Shown piece after piece: positions 31,635 to 40,493 of a stretch of DNA of 64,000 bases. Source of the stretch: JANQSP01 sp965237565 (GTDB taxonomy: Bacteria > Bdellovibrionota > Bdellovibrionia > Bdellovibrionales > UBA1609); NCBI GenBank assembly GCA_965237565.1, contig OZ250145.1:62001-126000 (forward strand). Reading direction: 5' to 3'. A program made the position numbers and the translations under genes. The notes under the pieces are model-generated. The model saw nothing but the letters and a program-made list of their open reading frames with translations. It made no database searches and was not told where the DNA came from. How positions within the stretch are numbered: position 1 is the stretch's first letter; each line of letters opens with the position of its first letter.

Positions 31635-32285
31635 TTACACTTCTTGCATCAAGCTATCTTTGATGCGAGAAGAAACCTCCTCGGGGGAACCCTGTCCATC
31701 AATCTCAGTTAACAGGTTTTTGTCCTTGTAATAAGAAATCAAAGGAGCCGTCTGATCCAAGTAAGCTTGAAGCCTCGTTTGAACAACATCCTCTTTGTCG
31801 TCGTTTCTGTGTACCAATTTTTCACCCGTTTTATCACAAATGCCTTCGATTGTAGGGGGGGAAAATTGAATATGGTAAACATGACCGCTTTTCTCAGAGA
31901 CTCGCCGGCCCACTAGCCTCTCAAGCAAAACAGATTTCGATACCTGTAAATGCAACACTCGATTGAGTTTCAAATCCATCTGAGATAACAATTCATCAAG
32001 AGCCTCCGCCTGAGCCAAAGTCCTCGGGAATCCATCAAAAATAAAATCCCTTTTTGAAGATTTTTTTAACAAAACCTCTTTGATCAATCCAATAACAACT
32101 GAATCTGGAACTAATTTGCCTTGATCCATATAAGAAGCTGCCTCCAAACCCAAGGCGCTTCTTTCTTTCACAGCTGAGCGAAAAAGATTGCCCGTACTGA
32201 TGTGACGGAGCTGAAAATGGGAAATCAAATAACTAGATTGTGTCCCTTTCCCTGTTCCGGGAGCTCCAAAAAGAATGAGATTCAA
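31635..32285 (-). CDS. adk: Adenylate kinase
   Basis: A 216-residue enzyme, AMP + ATP to 2 ADP. The P-loop GAPGTGKGTQ, RHISTGNLFR, DGFPRTLAQAEAL and the LID start GRRVSEKSGHVYH are seen; the LID has a single Cys (GICDKTG), so no zinc site is likely. It is the last gene of the minus-strand S10-spc unit, but 123 bp separate it from secY, enough for its own promoter. In the standard order map and infA would follow; both are absent. Confidence 0.96.
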   Translation of the reverse strand: MNLILFGAPGTGKGTQSSYLISHFQLRHISTGNLFRSAVKERSALGLEAASYMDQGKLVPDSVVIGLIKEVLLKKSSKRDFIFDGFPRTLAQAEALDELLSQMDLKLNRVLHLQVSKSVLLERLVGRRVSEKSGHVYHIQFSPPTIEGICDKTGEKLVHRNDDKEDVVQTRLQAYLDQTAPLISYYKDKNLLTEIDGQGSPEEVSSRIKDSLMQEV

Positions 32286-32408
32286 ATTTCATCTCCCCAA
32301 GAAGTACATAGAAAAATTTTCCCTTCAAGTGACACATTTACAAAGGCATACACATTGCTGTGACAATTATACAAATATTGGTATGTCGGCTGCGTACATG
32401 TGGATACG
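32286..32408 (-). promoter_or_regulatory. secY-adk spacer with candidate promoter for adk
   Basis: Reading on the minus strand, TATAAT occurs in TTTGTATAATTG about 80 bp upstream of the adk ATG. No good -35 lies at 16-18 bp, so the assignment is tentative. No terminator-like hairpin was seen after secY. Confidence 0.3.
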
Positions 32409-33722
32409 TCAATATTGAACACGACGACTCTTTACTCGTACACCTTTCATCAAGCCTTCATATCGAGCAGTCAAGAGATGGGACTGGATTTGTTGCGTGG
32501 TATCCAAGGCGACACCAACCAAAATCAAAAGACTGGTCCCTCCAAAATAAAAAGAGATACCCATTTCATTAATCAACAAGGTAGGAATGATACAAACGAT
32601 GCTTAGATAGATAGAGCCAGCAACTGTTAAACGATCCAAAATTCGTTTTACATAATCGGCCGTACTTTTGCCAGCACGAATACCCGGAACAAAACCACCA
32701 TATTTTTTCAAATTATCAGATACCTCGGTGGGATTAAAAACTGCCTCCGTATAAAAGAAGCAAAAGAAAACAATCAAAACGATAAATAAGATATTAAACA
32801 AAGAACCTTGAGGAGTCAGAATGTTCCCCAGATTTTGCGCCCAAGGTTGATCCACGTACTGAGCCAAAGAGGCGGGGAAAAACAATAAGCTGGAAGCGAA
32901 AATAGGGGGGATGACACCTGCAAAATTCACTTTCAAAGGTAGATGAGAACCTTGGGTAGCCGGCTGCTTGCTCATGGACCTTTGCGAATACTGAATGGGA
33001 ATTCTTCTTTGGCCTACCTCTATGAAAATAATAATCCCCACAACCAAGAGCATAAATAAAATCAAGGCCAGGAAAATTCCATTGCTAATCTGGCCCTGTC
33101 CAATCATTCTAAAGAGATTCATTGTAGCTGAAGGGATTCCCGCTGCAATACCAGCAAAAATAATCAAAGAAGCACCATTCCCCACACCCCTGTCGTTGAT
33201 CTGTTCTCCAAGCCACATAATGAAACAAGCTCCAGCTGTCAGAGTAATGATCGTAAAGACTTCGAAAGAGAGAAATCCAATCATCGGACTGATCACCAAA
33301 GGACGACCGTCTGATGCAGTTTGTGTCAAAAGCATTTTTGCAAATCCATAACCCTGAACAATAGAAAACAAGATAGTGGAATAACGAGTGTATTGATTGA
33401 TTTTTCTACGACCTGCCTCTCCCTCTTTCTTTAGTTGTTCCAGATAAGGAATACCTGTTTGAAGCAACTGGAAAACGATGGAAGCAGTAATATATGGCAT
33501 GATCCCCAAGGCAAAAATACTAAATCTTTCTAAGGCGCCTCCCGTAAAAGTGTTGAGCATATTTAAAATGCCACCACCTTGGTTGGCAAAAAAAGCGAGT
33601 AGAGCTTCACGATCCACTCCGGGCGTTGGGACCTGCACGCCCACACGGTAAATAACTAGCACGGCTAAAGTGAAAAAGATTTTTTGCCTGAGTTCTTTCG
33701 GAAAAGACAAATTTTGCATCAT
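32409..33722 (-). CDS. secY: Protein translocase subunit SecY
   Basis: A 437-residue, ten-helix inner-membrane channel that moves presecretory proteins with SecE/SecG and SecA. PTPGVDREALL, FALGIMPYITASIVFQLL, the ITLTAGACFIMWLGEQI region, GQRRIPIQYSQR and GGFVPGIRAGK are diagnostic. It overlaps rplO by four bases and follows it in the spc operon as in most bacteria. Confidence 0.96.
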   Translation of the reverse strand: MMQNLSFPKELRQKIFFTLAVLVIYRVGVQVPTPGVDREALLAFFANQGGGILNMLNTFTGGALERFSIFALGIMPYITASIVFQLLQTGIPYLEQLKKEGEAGRRKINQYTRYSTILFSIVQGYGFAKMLLTQTASDGRPLVISPMIGFLSFEVFTIITLTAGACFIMWLGEQINDRGVGNGASLIIFAGIAAGIPSATMNLFRMIGQGQISNGIFLALILFMLLVVGIIIFIEVGQRRIPIQYSQRSMSKQPATQGSHLPLKVNFAGVIPPIFASSLLFFPASLAQYVDQPWAQNLGNILTPQGSLFNILFIVLIVFFCFFYTEAVFNPTEVSDNLKKYGGFVPGIRAGKSTADYVKRILDRLTVAGSIYLSIVCIIPTLLINEMGISFYFGGTSLLILVGVALDTTQQIQSHLLTARYEGLMKGVRVKSRRVQY

Positions 33723-34204
33723 GAACGCACGTTTCCGCCCGGTTTCTGAATAGAAGCTGAACGCATATTGATAACTTCTGCATGGCCACCAGCTTTTTCA
33801 ATCAAATTTTTCGCCGACTGAGTAAACTTGTGAGCCTTCACTGTAATAGATTTGTTTAATTTTCCTTTGGTCACAATCTTAATCAAGGATCTTTTCCTTA
33901 CCAACCCCGCTTTACACAAACTGGAAGGATCTACTTCAGAACCAAACCGGTTCAAATCTGAAAGACCTACGAGATCATAATGAGTTTTGAAACGTTTGTT
34001 GGTAAATCCAAATTTTGGCAAGCGACGAACCAGTGGAACTTGCCCCCCTTCAAAACCTCTTTTCAAACTGAAACCAGAACGAGATTTTTGGCCTTTGTGT
34101 CCCTTGGTAGAAGTGCCTCCGCGACCACTTCCTATTCCTCTTCCCAAACGACGCCTTTTCTGACGAGAACCGGGAGCAGGTTTTAATTGAGCCAAAATAT
34201 TCAT
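33719..34204 (-). CDS. rplO: 50S ribosomal protein L15
   Basis: A 161-residue late-assembly protein. LKPAPGSRQKRRRLGRGIGS at the N-terminus, then KGHKGQKSRSG and the C-terminal IEKAGGHAEVI are typical. It overlaps secY by four bases and lies four bases after rpmD. Confidence 0.95.
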   Translation of the reverse strand: MNILAQLKPAPGSRQKRRRLGRGIGSGRGGTSTKGHKGQKSRSGFSLKRGFEGGQVPLVRRLPKFGFTNKRFKTHYDLVGLSDLNRFGSEVDPSSLCKAGLVRKRSLIKIVTKGKLNKSITVKAHKFTQSAKNLIEKAGGHAEVINMRSASIQKPGGNVRS

Positions 34205-34208
34205 ATCA

Positions 34209-34397
34209 TCACTCCTTATCTACAGACTCCACAGACAAAAGATGCTTCACTTTGTTGATCTGCCCTTGTACCGCCGAGTGGGAAGAAAGCACAACAGATT
34301 GGCCAATTTTTCTCAAGCCCAAACATCTCACAGCTGCCTTTTGTTGTTTTGTACTGCCAATTAAACTTCTTTTCAGAACGACCTTTACCTGACTCAT
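34209..34397 (-). CDS. rpmD: 50S ribosomal protein L30
   Basis: A 62-residue protein. VKVVLKRSLIGSTKQQKA and the LGLRKIGQSVVL core match bacterial L30, at normal length. It overlaps rpsE by four bases and stands directly before rplO, its usual place. Confidence 0.93.
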   Translation of the reverse strand: MSQVKVVLKRSLIGSTKQQKAAVRCLGLRKIGQSVVLSSHSAVQGQINKVKHLLSVESVDKE

Positions 34398-34969
34398 TCT
34401 TTCACCTTTTGTTTTTCTTCATGTTCTTTCTCACTCGAATCTTTTTCGTTCACTAGCTTTTTTTCTTTTTTCGATGCAAAAAATTTCTTATTTTCATTCA
34501 CATGTTCTTCCATCAAAATCAACTGTTTCAAACCATTGAGAGTCGCATTCACGACATTGCGAGGATTACGACTGCCAATTCTTTTTGTCAGTATGTCTTT
34601 TACACCGATACATTCAAGCACAGCCCGAACCGGACCGCCAGCAATCACCCCTGTTCCGGCAGAGGCAGGCCTCATGATCACAGAAGAAGCACCAAACTTC
34701 CCAGTAATCTCATAAGGGATGGTTCTTTGATCTTTTAAAAACACTTTTATGAAAGATTTCCTCGCAAGGCGGGTAGCTTTGTTAATTGACTCAGGAACTT
34801 CACTCGCTTTTCCCGTGCCAACACCCACTTGGCCTTTTCCATCCCCTACTACCACCAATGCGGAAAAAGAAAATCGGCGCCCACCCTTTACCACTTTCGT
34901 GACGCGATTGATGGTCACCACTCTTTCATTAAACTTTTCTTGCGTGTTTTGCCGTCTTTGTACTTGCAA
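34394..34969 (-). CDS. rpsE: 30S ribosomal protein S5
   Basis: A 191-residue protein for decoding fidelity. VVTINRVTKVVKGGRRFSFS, VVVGDGKGQVGVGTGKA, the MRPASAGTGVIAGGPVR segment and SRNPRNVVNAT are diagnostic. The C-terminus carries a Lys/Glu-rich tail of about 25 residues (KDSSEKEHEEKQKVKE) beyond the usual end. Eight bases separate it from rplR. Confidence 0.95.
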   Translation of the reverse strand: MQVQRRQNTQEKFNERVVTINRVTKVVKGGRRFSFSALVVVGDGKGQVGVGTGKASEVPESINKATRLARKSFIKVFLKDQRTIPYEITGKFGASSVIMRPASAGTGVIAGGPVRAVLECIGVKDILTKRIGSRNPRNVVNATLNGLKQLILMEEHVNENKKFFASKKEKKLVNEKDSSEKEHEEKQKVKE

Positions 34970-34977
34970 AATTCCCC

Positions 34978-35349
34978 CTAAAAAATCAAACCATTCGAGC
35001 GAGCTGCATCGGCCAAAGCCTTGACTCGACCATGATAAAGAAAACCATTTCGATCAAAAACCACTTTTTGAATTTTTTTTGTTTGTGCCAATTTCGCTAT
35101 CTTTTTTCCAAGCGCTCCAGCACCCTTGCAATTTGCTTTCTCTCCTTCCAAGAGAAGAGTGCTAGACTCCGTCAACACATGGCCAGAAACGTCATCCACA
35201 AGCTGTGCATAAATGTGCTTTTGAGAACGAAACACCACCAATCGAGGTCTTTCCTTTGTACCGAAAATTTTTTTCCTCAAACGAGCTTTATTTCTCAATC
35301 GCCTTTTCAACTTCAAAGGCATATTTTTATGAATCTCAATACGAATCAT
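34978..35349 (-). CDS. rplR: 50S ribosomal protein L18
   Basis: A 123-residue 5S rRNA-binding protein. RLRNKARLRKKIFGTKERPR, VFRSQKHIYAQLVDD and the closing DRNGFLYHGRVKALADAARS are typical. GGAG ten bases upstream supports the 35349 ATG; an internal ATG nine codons later is the alternative. Two bases separate it from rplF. Confidence 0.95.
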   Translation of the reverse strand: MIRIEIHKNMPLKLKRRLRNKARLRKKIFGTKERPRLVVFRSQKHIYAQLVDDVSGHVLTESSTLLLEGEKANCKGAGALGKKIAKLAQTKKIQKVVFDRNGFLYHGRVKALADAARSNGLIF

Positions 35350-35351
35350 TT

Positions 35352-35894
35352 TTATTTGTCTCCACTCGATTTTCCCGCTTTGCGGCGAATGACCTCATCA
35401 CTATAACGAATTCCCTTCCCTAAATAAGGTTCCGGTTTTCTCCAACTTCTAATCTTGGCAGAAAATTGACCGACTATGGCTCGATCCGCTCCCGATATGA
35501 TAATACTACTCTTCTCTACTTTTACTGTGATTCCTTCTGGAATCTCCATTTTCACGGGATGAGAATATCCCAGCTTCATATTCAAAAATTTACCAGACAC
35601 GCTGGCTTTATAACCCACCCCTTTGAAAAGAAGAATTTTCTTCCAACCCTCAGATACACCCACCACAGCATTATGAATCAACATACGATAAAGACCATGA
35701 TAGCAACGACTTTTGATTTCATTATTTTTACGCAACAAAACAACTGTCCCATCTTTTACCTGCACCGATATCACTGGATTCACTGAAATCTTTAAAAGAG
35801 TTTGTGCCGATTTTACACTCACCTCATTGTCCTTGCTTACCTGAACTTCTACTCCGCTGACAATTGTAACTGGCTTTTTTCCAATTCTAGACAT
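35352..35894 (-). CDS. rplF: 50S ribosomal protein L6
   Basis: A 180-residue protein near the factor-binding site. MSRIGKKPVTI, LLFKGVGYKASVSG, LGYSHPVKMEIPEGI and the C-terminal PEPYLGKGIRYSDEVIRRK are diagnostic. It follows rpsH by 11 bp. Length is normal. Confidence 0.96.
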   Translation of the reverse strand: MSRIGKKPVTIVSGVEVQVSKDNEVSVKSAQTLLKISVNPVISVQVKDGTVVLLRKNNEIKSRCYHGLYRMLIHNAVVGVSEGWKKILLFKGVGYKASVSGKFLNMKLGYSHPVKMEIPEGITVKVEKSSIIISGADRAIVGQFSAKIRSWRKPEPYLGKGIRYSDEVIRRKAGKSSGDK

Positions 35895-35905
35895 TTTTCA
35901 ACTCC

Positions 35906-36295
35906 TCAATACACACGGCACAAAACTTCGCCACCCACATTGGATTGCTTAGCGAATTTTCCGCTCAAAATACCTTTGTTCGTACTCAATACCAAAAGAC
36001 CATAACCAGAAAGTACTTCTGGGATTTGGCTAGATCTTAGATATTGACGACAGGAAGATTTACTGACTCGGTCAATTTTCTGGATGGCTGGACGGCCTTG
36101 TTCATTATATTTTAAATAAATTCTCATAATGCCTTGCTTGCCATCGTCCACGATTTTGTAATTTTTAATATAGCCATGAAGTTTTAATTGTTCTGCAATT
36201 CCTTCCTGCATTTTGGAACTGGGGATGTCCACCTTTTTGTGCTTTGCCAAAACAGCGTTTCTAATTCGAGTGCAAAATTGACTAATTGTATCCAT
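35906..36295 (-). CDS. rpsH: 30S ribosomal protein S8
   Basis: A 129-residue protein that also acts as spc-operon translational repressor in E. coli. TRIRNAVLAKHKKVDIPSSK and the C-terminal ILSGKFAKQSNVGGEVLCRV are typical. Normally rpsN lies between rplE and rpsH; here only 20 bp separate those two genes, so S14 is not encoded at this site. If an S8 binding site is kept, it should lie near the rplE start, but I did not find it by eye. Confidence 0.95.
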   Translation of the reverse strand: MDTISQFCTRIRNAVLAKHKKVDIPSSKMQEGIAEQLKLHGYIKNYKIVDDGKQGIMRIYLKYNEQGRPAIQKIDRVSKSSCRQYLRSSQIPEVLSGYGLLVLSTNKGILSGKFAKQSNVGGEVLCRVY

Positions 36296-36315
36296 TTTTT
36301 AAAAAACTCTCTCCA

Positions 36316-36858
36316 TTAATTCTTTTTAAAAGGCATGCCCAAGGACTCTAACAAAACACGGGCCTGTTGATCCGTATTCGCAGTTGTGCAAATTGTGATA
36401 TTCATCCCGCGAATCACATCCACCTTATCATAATCCACCTCTGGAAAAATGATTTGCTCCTTAATACCCATACTGTAATTTCCATGACCATCAAAGCTTT
36501 TTGGCGACAAGCCCCTAAAATCTCTAACTTGTGGAAGAGAAAAGTGAATCAGTCGCTCCAAAAAAGTCCACATTCTTTCGGATCGTAATGTCACACAGAC
36601 TCCAAGGGGAACTCCCTTTCTGAGCTTAAAATTAGCTATCGCTTTTTTGGCCTTTGTGATCACCGCTTTTTGACCAGCAATCAGAGAAAGATCTCTAGCA
36701 ACATTGGTAAGAATTTTTGGTGTTTTTACCGCTTGTGGAATACACATATTCAAAACAATTTTTTGAACGGTCGGGACCTGCATCAAATTGCTAAAGGCCA
36801 ATTTTTTTTTCAATTCAAATTTTATTTTTTTTGCATATTGCACTTGGATCAAGCTCAT
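36316..36858 (-). CDS. rplE: 50S ribosomal protein L5
   Basis: A 180-residue 5S rRNA-contacting protein. VPTVQKIVLNMCI, GQKAVITKAKKAIANFKLR, GVPLGVCVTLRSERMW, SFDGHGNYSMGIKEQIIFPE and a C-terminal ALLESLGMPF-type end are clear. Its ATG overlaps the rplN stop (TAATG), so rplX (L24), which normally lies between them, is missing from the operon. Confidence 0.96.
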   Translation of the reverse strand: MSLIQVQYAKKIKFELKKKLAFSNLMQVPTVQKIVLNMCIPQAVKTPKILTNVARDLSLIAGQKAVITKAKKAIANFKLRKGVPLGVCVTLRSERMWTFLERLIHFSLPQVRDFRGLSPKSFDGHGNYSMGIKEQIIFPEVDYDKVDVIRGMNITICTTANTDQQARVLLESLGMPFKKN

Positions 36859-37226
36859 TACAAAACCTCCTGAGCCATTGAGATAATTTTAATGAAACTC
36901 TTGGCTCTCAGTTCCCTAGCGACAGGACCGAAAATACGAGTCCCAACAGGCTCTTTGTTGTTATTAATAAGAACTGCAGAATTTTCATCAAAACGAATGG
37001 AAGTACCGTCCGAACGTTGAATCTTTTGGACAGTTCTTACGATCACTGCACGTGACATATCTCCTTTTTTCACCTTTGAGTTGGGCAAAGCATTCTTCAC
37101 CGAAACCACAATAATATCTCCAATACCAGCTGTACGTCTACGGGATCCTCCAAGCACCTTTATACACTGAACGATGCGGGCTCCAGAATTGTCAGCTACT
37201 TTCAAACGAGATTGCATCTGAATCAT
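36858..37226 (-). CDS. rplN: 50S ribosomal protein L14
   Basis: A 122-residue protein of the intersubunit bridge. MIQMQSRLKVADNSGAR, CIKVLGGSRRR, GDIIVVSVKNALPN and the GTRIFGPVARELR end match the family exactly, with normal length. Its stop overlaps the rplE start by one base and its start overlaps the rpsQ end by four. Confidence 0.96.
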   Translation of the reverse strand: MIQMQSRLKVADNSGARIVQCIKVLGGSRRRTAGIGDIIVVSVKNALPNSKVKKGDMSRAVIVRTVQKIQRSDGTSIRFDENSAVLINNNKEPVGTRIFGPVARELRAKSFIKIISMAQEVL

Positions 37227-37498
37227 AACTCCGGTCCCTGTTGGTTTTGCTCCACAATTTCAAACAATTTCCACCTTTTTGTTTTACTCACCGGACGAGT
37301 TTTATAAATTTTTACAACGTCGCCTATTTTTGCCTGATTCTTCTCATCATGGACCTTAAAAACAGACTTCCTGCGAATATATTTTTTGTACTTCGAGTGC
37401 TTCATCAAGCGGTAAATCAAAACAGAGATAGTCTTGTCTGCTTTATCAGAAATAACCTGACCTTTTACAATATTGATCTGACCACGAGTTTTTTCCAT
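37223..37498 (-). CDS. rpsQ: 30S ribosomal protein S17
   Basis: A 91-residue OB-fold 16S rRNA-binding protein. KGQVISDKADKTISVLI, HSKYKKYIRRKSVFKVHDE, IGDVVKIYKTRPVSKTKRW are typical. It directly abuts rpmC, starting on the base after the rpmC stop. Confidence 0.95.
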   Translation of the reverse strand: MEKTRGQINIVKGQVISDKADKTISVLIYRLMKHSKYKKYIRRKSVFKVHDEKNQAKIGDVVKIYKTRPVSKTKRWKLFEIVEQNQQGPEL

Positions 37499-37936
37499 CT
37501 ATGAATCTTCCTTTTTTATCTTGAGAAAATCAAACCACCCTTTTTTCTTTTTGGGCTGAGAAGATTTGTCCTCTGTTGCTTTTTTTTTCTCTATTGTTTC
37601 TTTACGTTTTTTCAATTTCAATTTTTCAGCCTGCAAGATTTGCACTTGTTTTTCTTTTTTGACTTGTGCTTGTTTTTTAAATGAAAGTTTTTGCATTTTC
37701 TGTTTTGGCAACTCCGAAGAAGGAGTCTCCTTTGGTTTTTTGATCACAATTTTTGGCAAACCAGATAAAGCGGTTTGTATCCTAGAGATATCATGCTTGA
37801 AATTTCTCAGTTCCATCACATTGGAAAGTCTTTGCATTTTGTGTTTGATTTTTGCATTGAACAAATTTTGCCTCATTTGCACCAAACGTTTTCTCAGCTC
37901 TTGCTCTTGCAAATTTTTTATTTCTTCATATTTCAT
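37499..37936 (-). CDS. rpmC: 50S ribosomal protein L29 with long Lys-rich C-terminal extension
   Basis: A 145-residue protein. Residues 1-62 are a normal L29 (KYEEIKNLQEQELRKRL, FNAKIKHKMQRLSN, RNFKHDISRIQTAL), which sits at the peptide exit tunnel and contacts trigger factor and SRP in E. coli. Residues 63-145 are Lys/Gln/Glu-rich and helical, more than doubling the usual length of 60-75. The tail ends WFDFLKIKKEDS. It reads without a frameshift into rpsQ. Position between rplP and rpsQ is standard. Confidence 0.93.
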   Translation of the reverse strand: MKYEEIKNLQEQELRKRLVQMRQNLFNAKIKHKMQRLSNVMELRNFKHDISRIQTALSGLPKIVIKKPKETPSSELPKQKMQKLSFKKQAQVKKEKQVQILQAEKLKLKKRKETIEKKKATEDKSSQPKKKKGWFDFLKIKKEDS

Positions 37937-37940
37937 TGGA

Positions 37941-38348
37941 TCATATCCTAGCTAAAAACCTAGTTTTAAATGGCAGTTTATGAGAAGCCAAACGGAAAGC
38001 TTCACGAGCTTGCTCCGAAGTGACCCCCTCAATTTCAAACAAAATTCGACCCGGTTTTATCATGGCCACCCAAAATTCCATGTTTCCTTTTCCAGAACCC
38101 ATCCGCACTCCTATTGGTTTTTTTGAGATCGGCTTATCGGGAAAGATTCGTATCCATACCTTCCCTCCTCGTTTGATGGAACGAGAAATAGCGATACGAC
38201 TGGCTTCAATTTGACGATCTGTCATTCGACCTGCCGACAAACTGACCAAGCCAAAATCACCAAAAGAAAGTTCTGTACCTCTTTTGGCTTGTCCTCGCAA
38301 TCTCCCTCGATGGATTTTTCTCCATTTCATTTTCTTAGGACTTAACAC
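37941..38348 (-). CDS. rplP: 50S ribosomal protein L16
   Basis: A 135-residue protein of the tRNA-binding A-site region. MLSPKKMKWRKIHRGR, ELSFGDFGLVSL, VWIRIFPDKPISKKP, RMGSGKGNMEFWVA and GRILFEIEGV are diagnostic. It overlaps the 3' end of rpsC by 14 bp. Confidence 0.96.
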   Translation of the reverse strand: MLSPKKMKWRKIHRGRLRGQAKRGTELSFGDFGLVSLSAGRMTDRQIEASRIAISRSIKRGGKVWIRIFPDKPISKKPIGVRMGSGKGNMEFWVAMIKPGRILFEIEGVTSEQAREAFRLASHKLPFKTRFLARI

Positions 38349-39003
38349 TTTTTTCCACTCCTGAAATTTCCTTTATCAAATAAACATCCCCATAGTAGAT
38401 CCAAACTTTCACACCAATCATTCCATAAGTTGTGAGTGCTTCCGCGAAGCCATAATCAATGTTGGCTCGCAAAGTGTGAAGAGGAACACTTTTTTCGTTG
38501 TACCACTCTGAACGGGCAATCTCCGCACCATCCAAACGACCCGAAACACGAATCTTGATGCCTCTCACCCCTTGACGAATCGCCGCGACAATTGCCTTCT
38601 TTAGAGATCGTCTCCAAGAAACTCTTTTCTGGAGTTGCAAGGCAATGTTTTCCGCAACTAACTGGCTGTCCATGTCTGGTTTTCTCACTTCTTGAATGCT
38701 GACGGACACTTTGTTTTTTGTCTGCTTTTGAATGTCTTTTTCCAAAGCATCAATGCCCACTCCCTTTTTGCCGATAACAAAACCCGGACGAGCTGTGAAG
38801 ATTGTCAGCTTGATTTGCTCTCCAGTTCTCTCAATTTCAATCTTTGAAACACCTGAATTTTTGAGCTTGTTCTTCACATAGCGACGAAGACGATAATCTT
38901 CATAAATATTATCCGCAAACTTCTGCCCAGAAGCATACCATTTGGAATCCCAGTTACGAATGACACCCACTCTTAATCCAATAGGACTTACCTTCTGACC
39001 CAT
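38335..39003 (-). CDS. rpsC: 30S ribosomal protein S3
   Basis: A 222-residue mRNA-entry protein. MGQKVSPIGLRVGVIRNWDS, FVIGKKGVGIDAL (KH-domain GxxG), GVRGIKIRVSGRLDGAEIAR and VPLHTLRANIDYGFAEALT are typical. Two bases separate it from rplV. Normal length. Confidence 0.96.
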   Translation of the reverse strand: MGQKVSPIGLRVGVIRNWDSKWYASGQKFADNIYEDYRLRRYVKNKLKNSGVSKIEIERTGEQIKLTIFTARPGFVIGKKGVGIDALEKDIQKQTKNKVSVSIQEVRKPDMDSQLVAENIALQLQKRVSWRRSLKKAIVAAIRQGVRGIKIRVSGRLDGAEIARSEWYNEKSVPLHTLRANIDYGFAEALTTYGMIGVKVWIYYGDVYLIKEISGVEKSVKS

Positions 39004-39005
39004 TA

Positions 39006-39338
39006 TTACCTCTCGTCTAGTACAATATAAACATGGCTTTGCTTTTTCTTTCTCCGAGCCGCTTGACCTTTAGAGTCCGGACGAAACCTTTTTAAATGTG
39101 GCCCCTGATTAACATAAATATTTTTAATATAGAGATTATCTATATCAATTGTTTTTCTACTTTCAGCGTTGGCCACTGCTGATTGAAGCAAAGACTTAAT
39201 CAAATCTGCTGATTTTTTCTTGGAAATGGAAAGCAATCCGAGAGCCTCATTCACACCCTTTCCACGAACCAAATCTGCTACCAAGCGGGCTCTTTGAGTT
39301 CCCACTCCTACATACTTTAAAGACGCCTTTAATGCCAT
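39006..39338 (-). CDS. rplV: 50S ribosomal protein L22
   Basis: A 110-residue protein whose loop lines the exit tunnel. ASLKYVGVGTQRARLVADLV, VANAESRKTIDIDNLYI and the C-terminal GQAARRKKKQSHVYIVLDE are typical. Order rpsS-rplV-rpsC is standard. Confidence 0.95.
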   Translation of the reverse strand: MALKASLKYVGVGTQRARLVADLVRGKGVNEALGLLSISKKKSADLIKSLLQSAVANAESRKTIDIDNLYIKNIYVNQGPHLKRFRPDSKGQAARRKKKQSHVYIVLDER

Positions 39339-39356
39339 GAAACAATTCTCCTGTAA

Positions 39357-39641
39357 TTACTTTCTTTGCACTTGGGATTTCTTGCCCGTAACATGGGTAT
39401 TAAAAATCCTCGTAGGTGCAAATTCTCCAAATTTGTGTCCAATCATATTTTCCGATACAAAAACAGGAATGAATTTCTTGCCGTTATGAATAGCAAAAGT
39501 CAAACCCACAGCATCAGGAGTAATGAGAGATCTCCTAGACCAAGTTTTAATGACCTTCTTTTCTCCTGTTTTTTTGGCCTCGTCGATTTTTTCGAGCAAA
39601 TGATAATCTACAAAAGGACCTTTTTTCACTGATCTAGACAT
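39357..39641 (-). CDS. rpsS: 30S ribosomal protein S19
   Basis: A 94-residue protein. I chose the ATG at 39641 (MSRSVKKGPFVDYHLLEK), the family start, with GGAAG a few bases upstream; the longer frame adds 17 unrelated residues over the rplB end. IKTWSRRSLITPDAVGLTF and GHKFGEFAPTR are diagnostic. Thirteen bases separate it from rplB. Confidence 0.95.
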   Translation of the reverse strand: MSRSVKKGPFVDYHLLEKIDEAKKTGEKKVIKTWSRRSLITPDAVGLTFAIHNGKKFIPVFVSENMIGHKFGEFAPTRIFNTHVTGKKSQVQRK

Positions 39642-39654
39642 AGTTACTTCCCGT

Positions 39655-40491
39655 TTAAGAGTCCGACCCCTTAGCATAACGACGACGAACAATCATTTTA
39701 TCCGTTCGTTTGTTGTTCCGAGTTCGATAACCTTTACATGGCTTCCCCCAAGGAGTCATGGGATGATTGCCTTTCCCGACGGCTTCCCCTCCTCCCATGG
39801 GATGATCAATGGGGTTCATTGCCGTTCCACGCACACCAGGTCTCCATCCTCTCCAGCGACTTTGCCCCGCCTTTCCCCAACGAATGTTTTCATTGTCCGT
39901 GTTTCCTAGCTGACCGATAGAAGCCCTGCAAGCAGACAAGACACGGCGAAGTTCTCCAGAAGGCATCTTGATTTGGCAATACTTTTCATCCTTGGCCGCC
40001 AAGACCGCTTCTGTTCCCGCACTACGGGCCACTTGTCCCCCCTTCCCGGGTTTCAGCTCAACATTATGAATCACTGTACCAGCTGGAATCTTAGAAAGAG
40101 GCAAGTTGTTGCCCGGCTGAATATCAGCCAGATCACTGGACAATACTTCTTGTCCCACATGCAAAGCCAAGGGCGCCAAAATGTAAGATTTGCTTCCATC
40201 TTTGTAGACAATGAGAGCGATATAACAGGTCCTATTGGGGTCGTATTCAATAGCCAACACCCGTGCCACAATGTCGGTCTTCAGTCTTTTGAAATCAATT
40301 TCTCGGTAATTTCTTTTATGACCTCCTCCGTGGTGACGAACAGTAATTCGACCACGATTGTTACGGCCTGCCTTTTTTCTCAAGGCTTGAAGCAACGATT
40401 TTTCAGGCTTCGCCTTTGTGAGCTCTTTAAAATCAAATATCGATTTTTTGCGAGTGGAAGCTGTGTAGGGTTTTAAAAATCTCATTCCCAT
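39655..40491 (-). CDS. rplB: 50S ribosomal protein L2
   Basis: A 278-residue protein at the peptidyl transferase centre. RNNRGRITVRHHGGGHKRNY, NVELKPGKGGQVARSAG, and the C-terminal RGTAMNPIDHPMGGGEAVGK with the functionally important His are conserved. It follows rplW by two bases. Confidence 0.96.
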   Translation of the reverse strand: MGMRFLKPYTASTRKKSIFDFKELTKAKPEKSLLQALRKKAGRNNRGRITVRHHGGGHKRNYREIDFKRLKTDIVARVLAIEYDPNRTCYIALIVYKDGSKSYILAPLALHVGQEVLSSDLADIQPGNNLPLSKIPAGTVIHNVELKPGKGGQVARSAGTEAVLAAKDEKYCQIKMPSGELRRVLSACRASIGQLGNTDNENIRWGKAGQSRWRGWRPGVRGTAMNPIDHPMGGGEAVGKGNHPMTPWGKPCKGYRTRNNKRTDKMIVRRRYAKGSDS

Positions 40492-40493
40492 TA

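Noticed and set aside
37499..37936. L29 fused to another gene such as L24
   Set aside because: The extension is Lys-rich low complexity with no KOW motif, so it is not a relocated L24.
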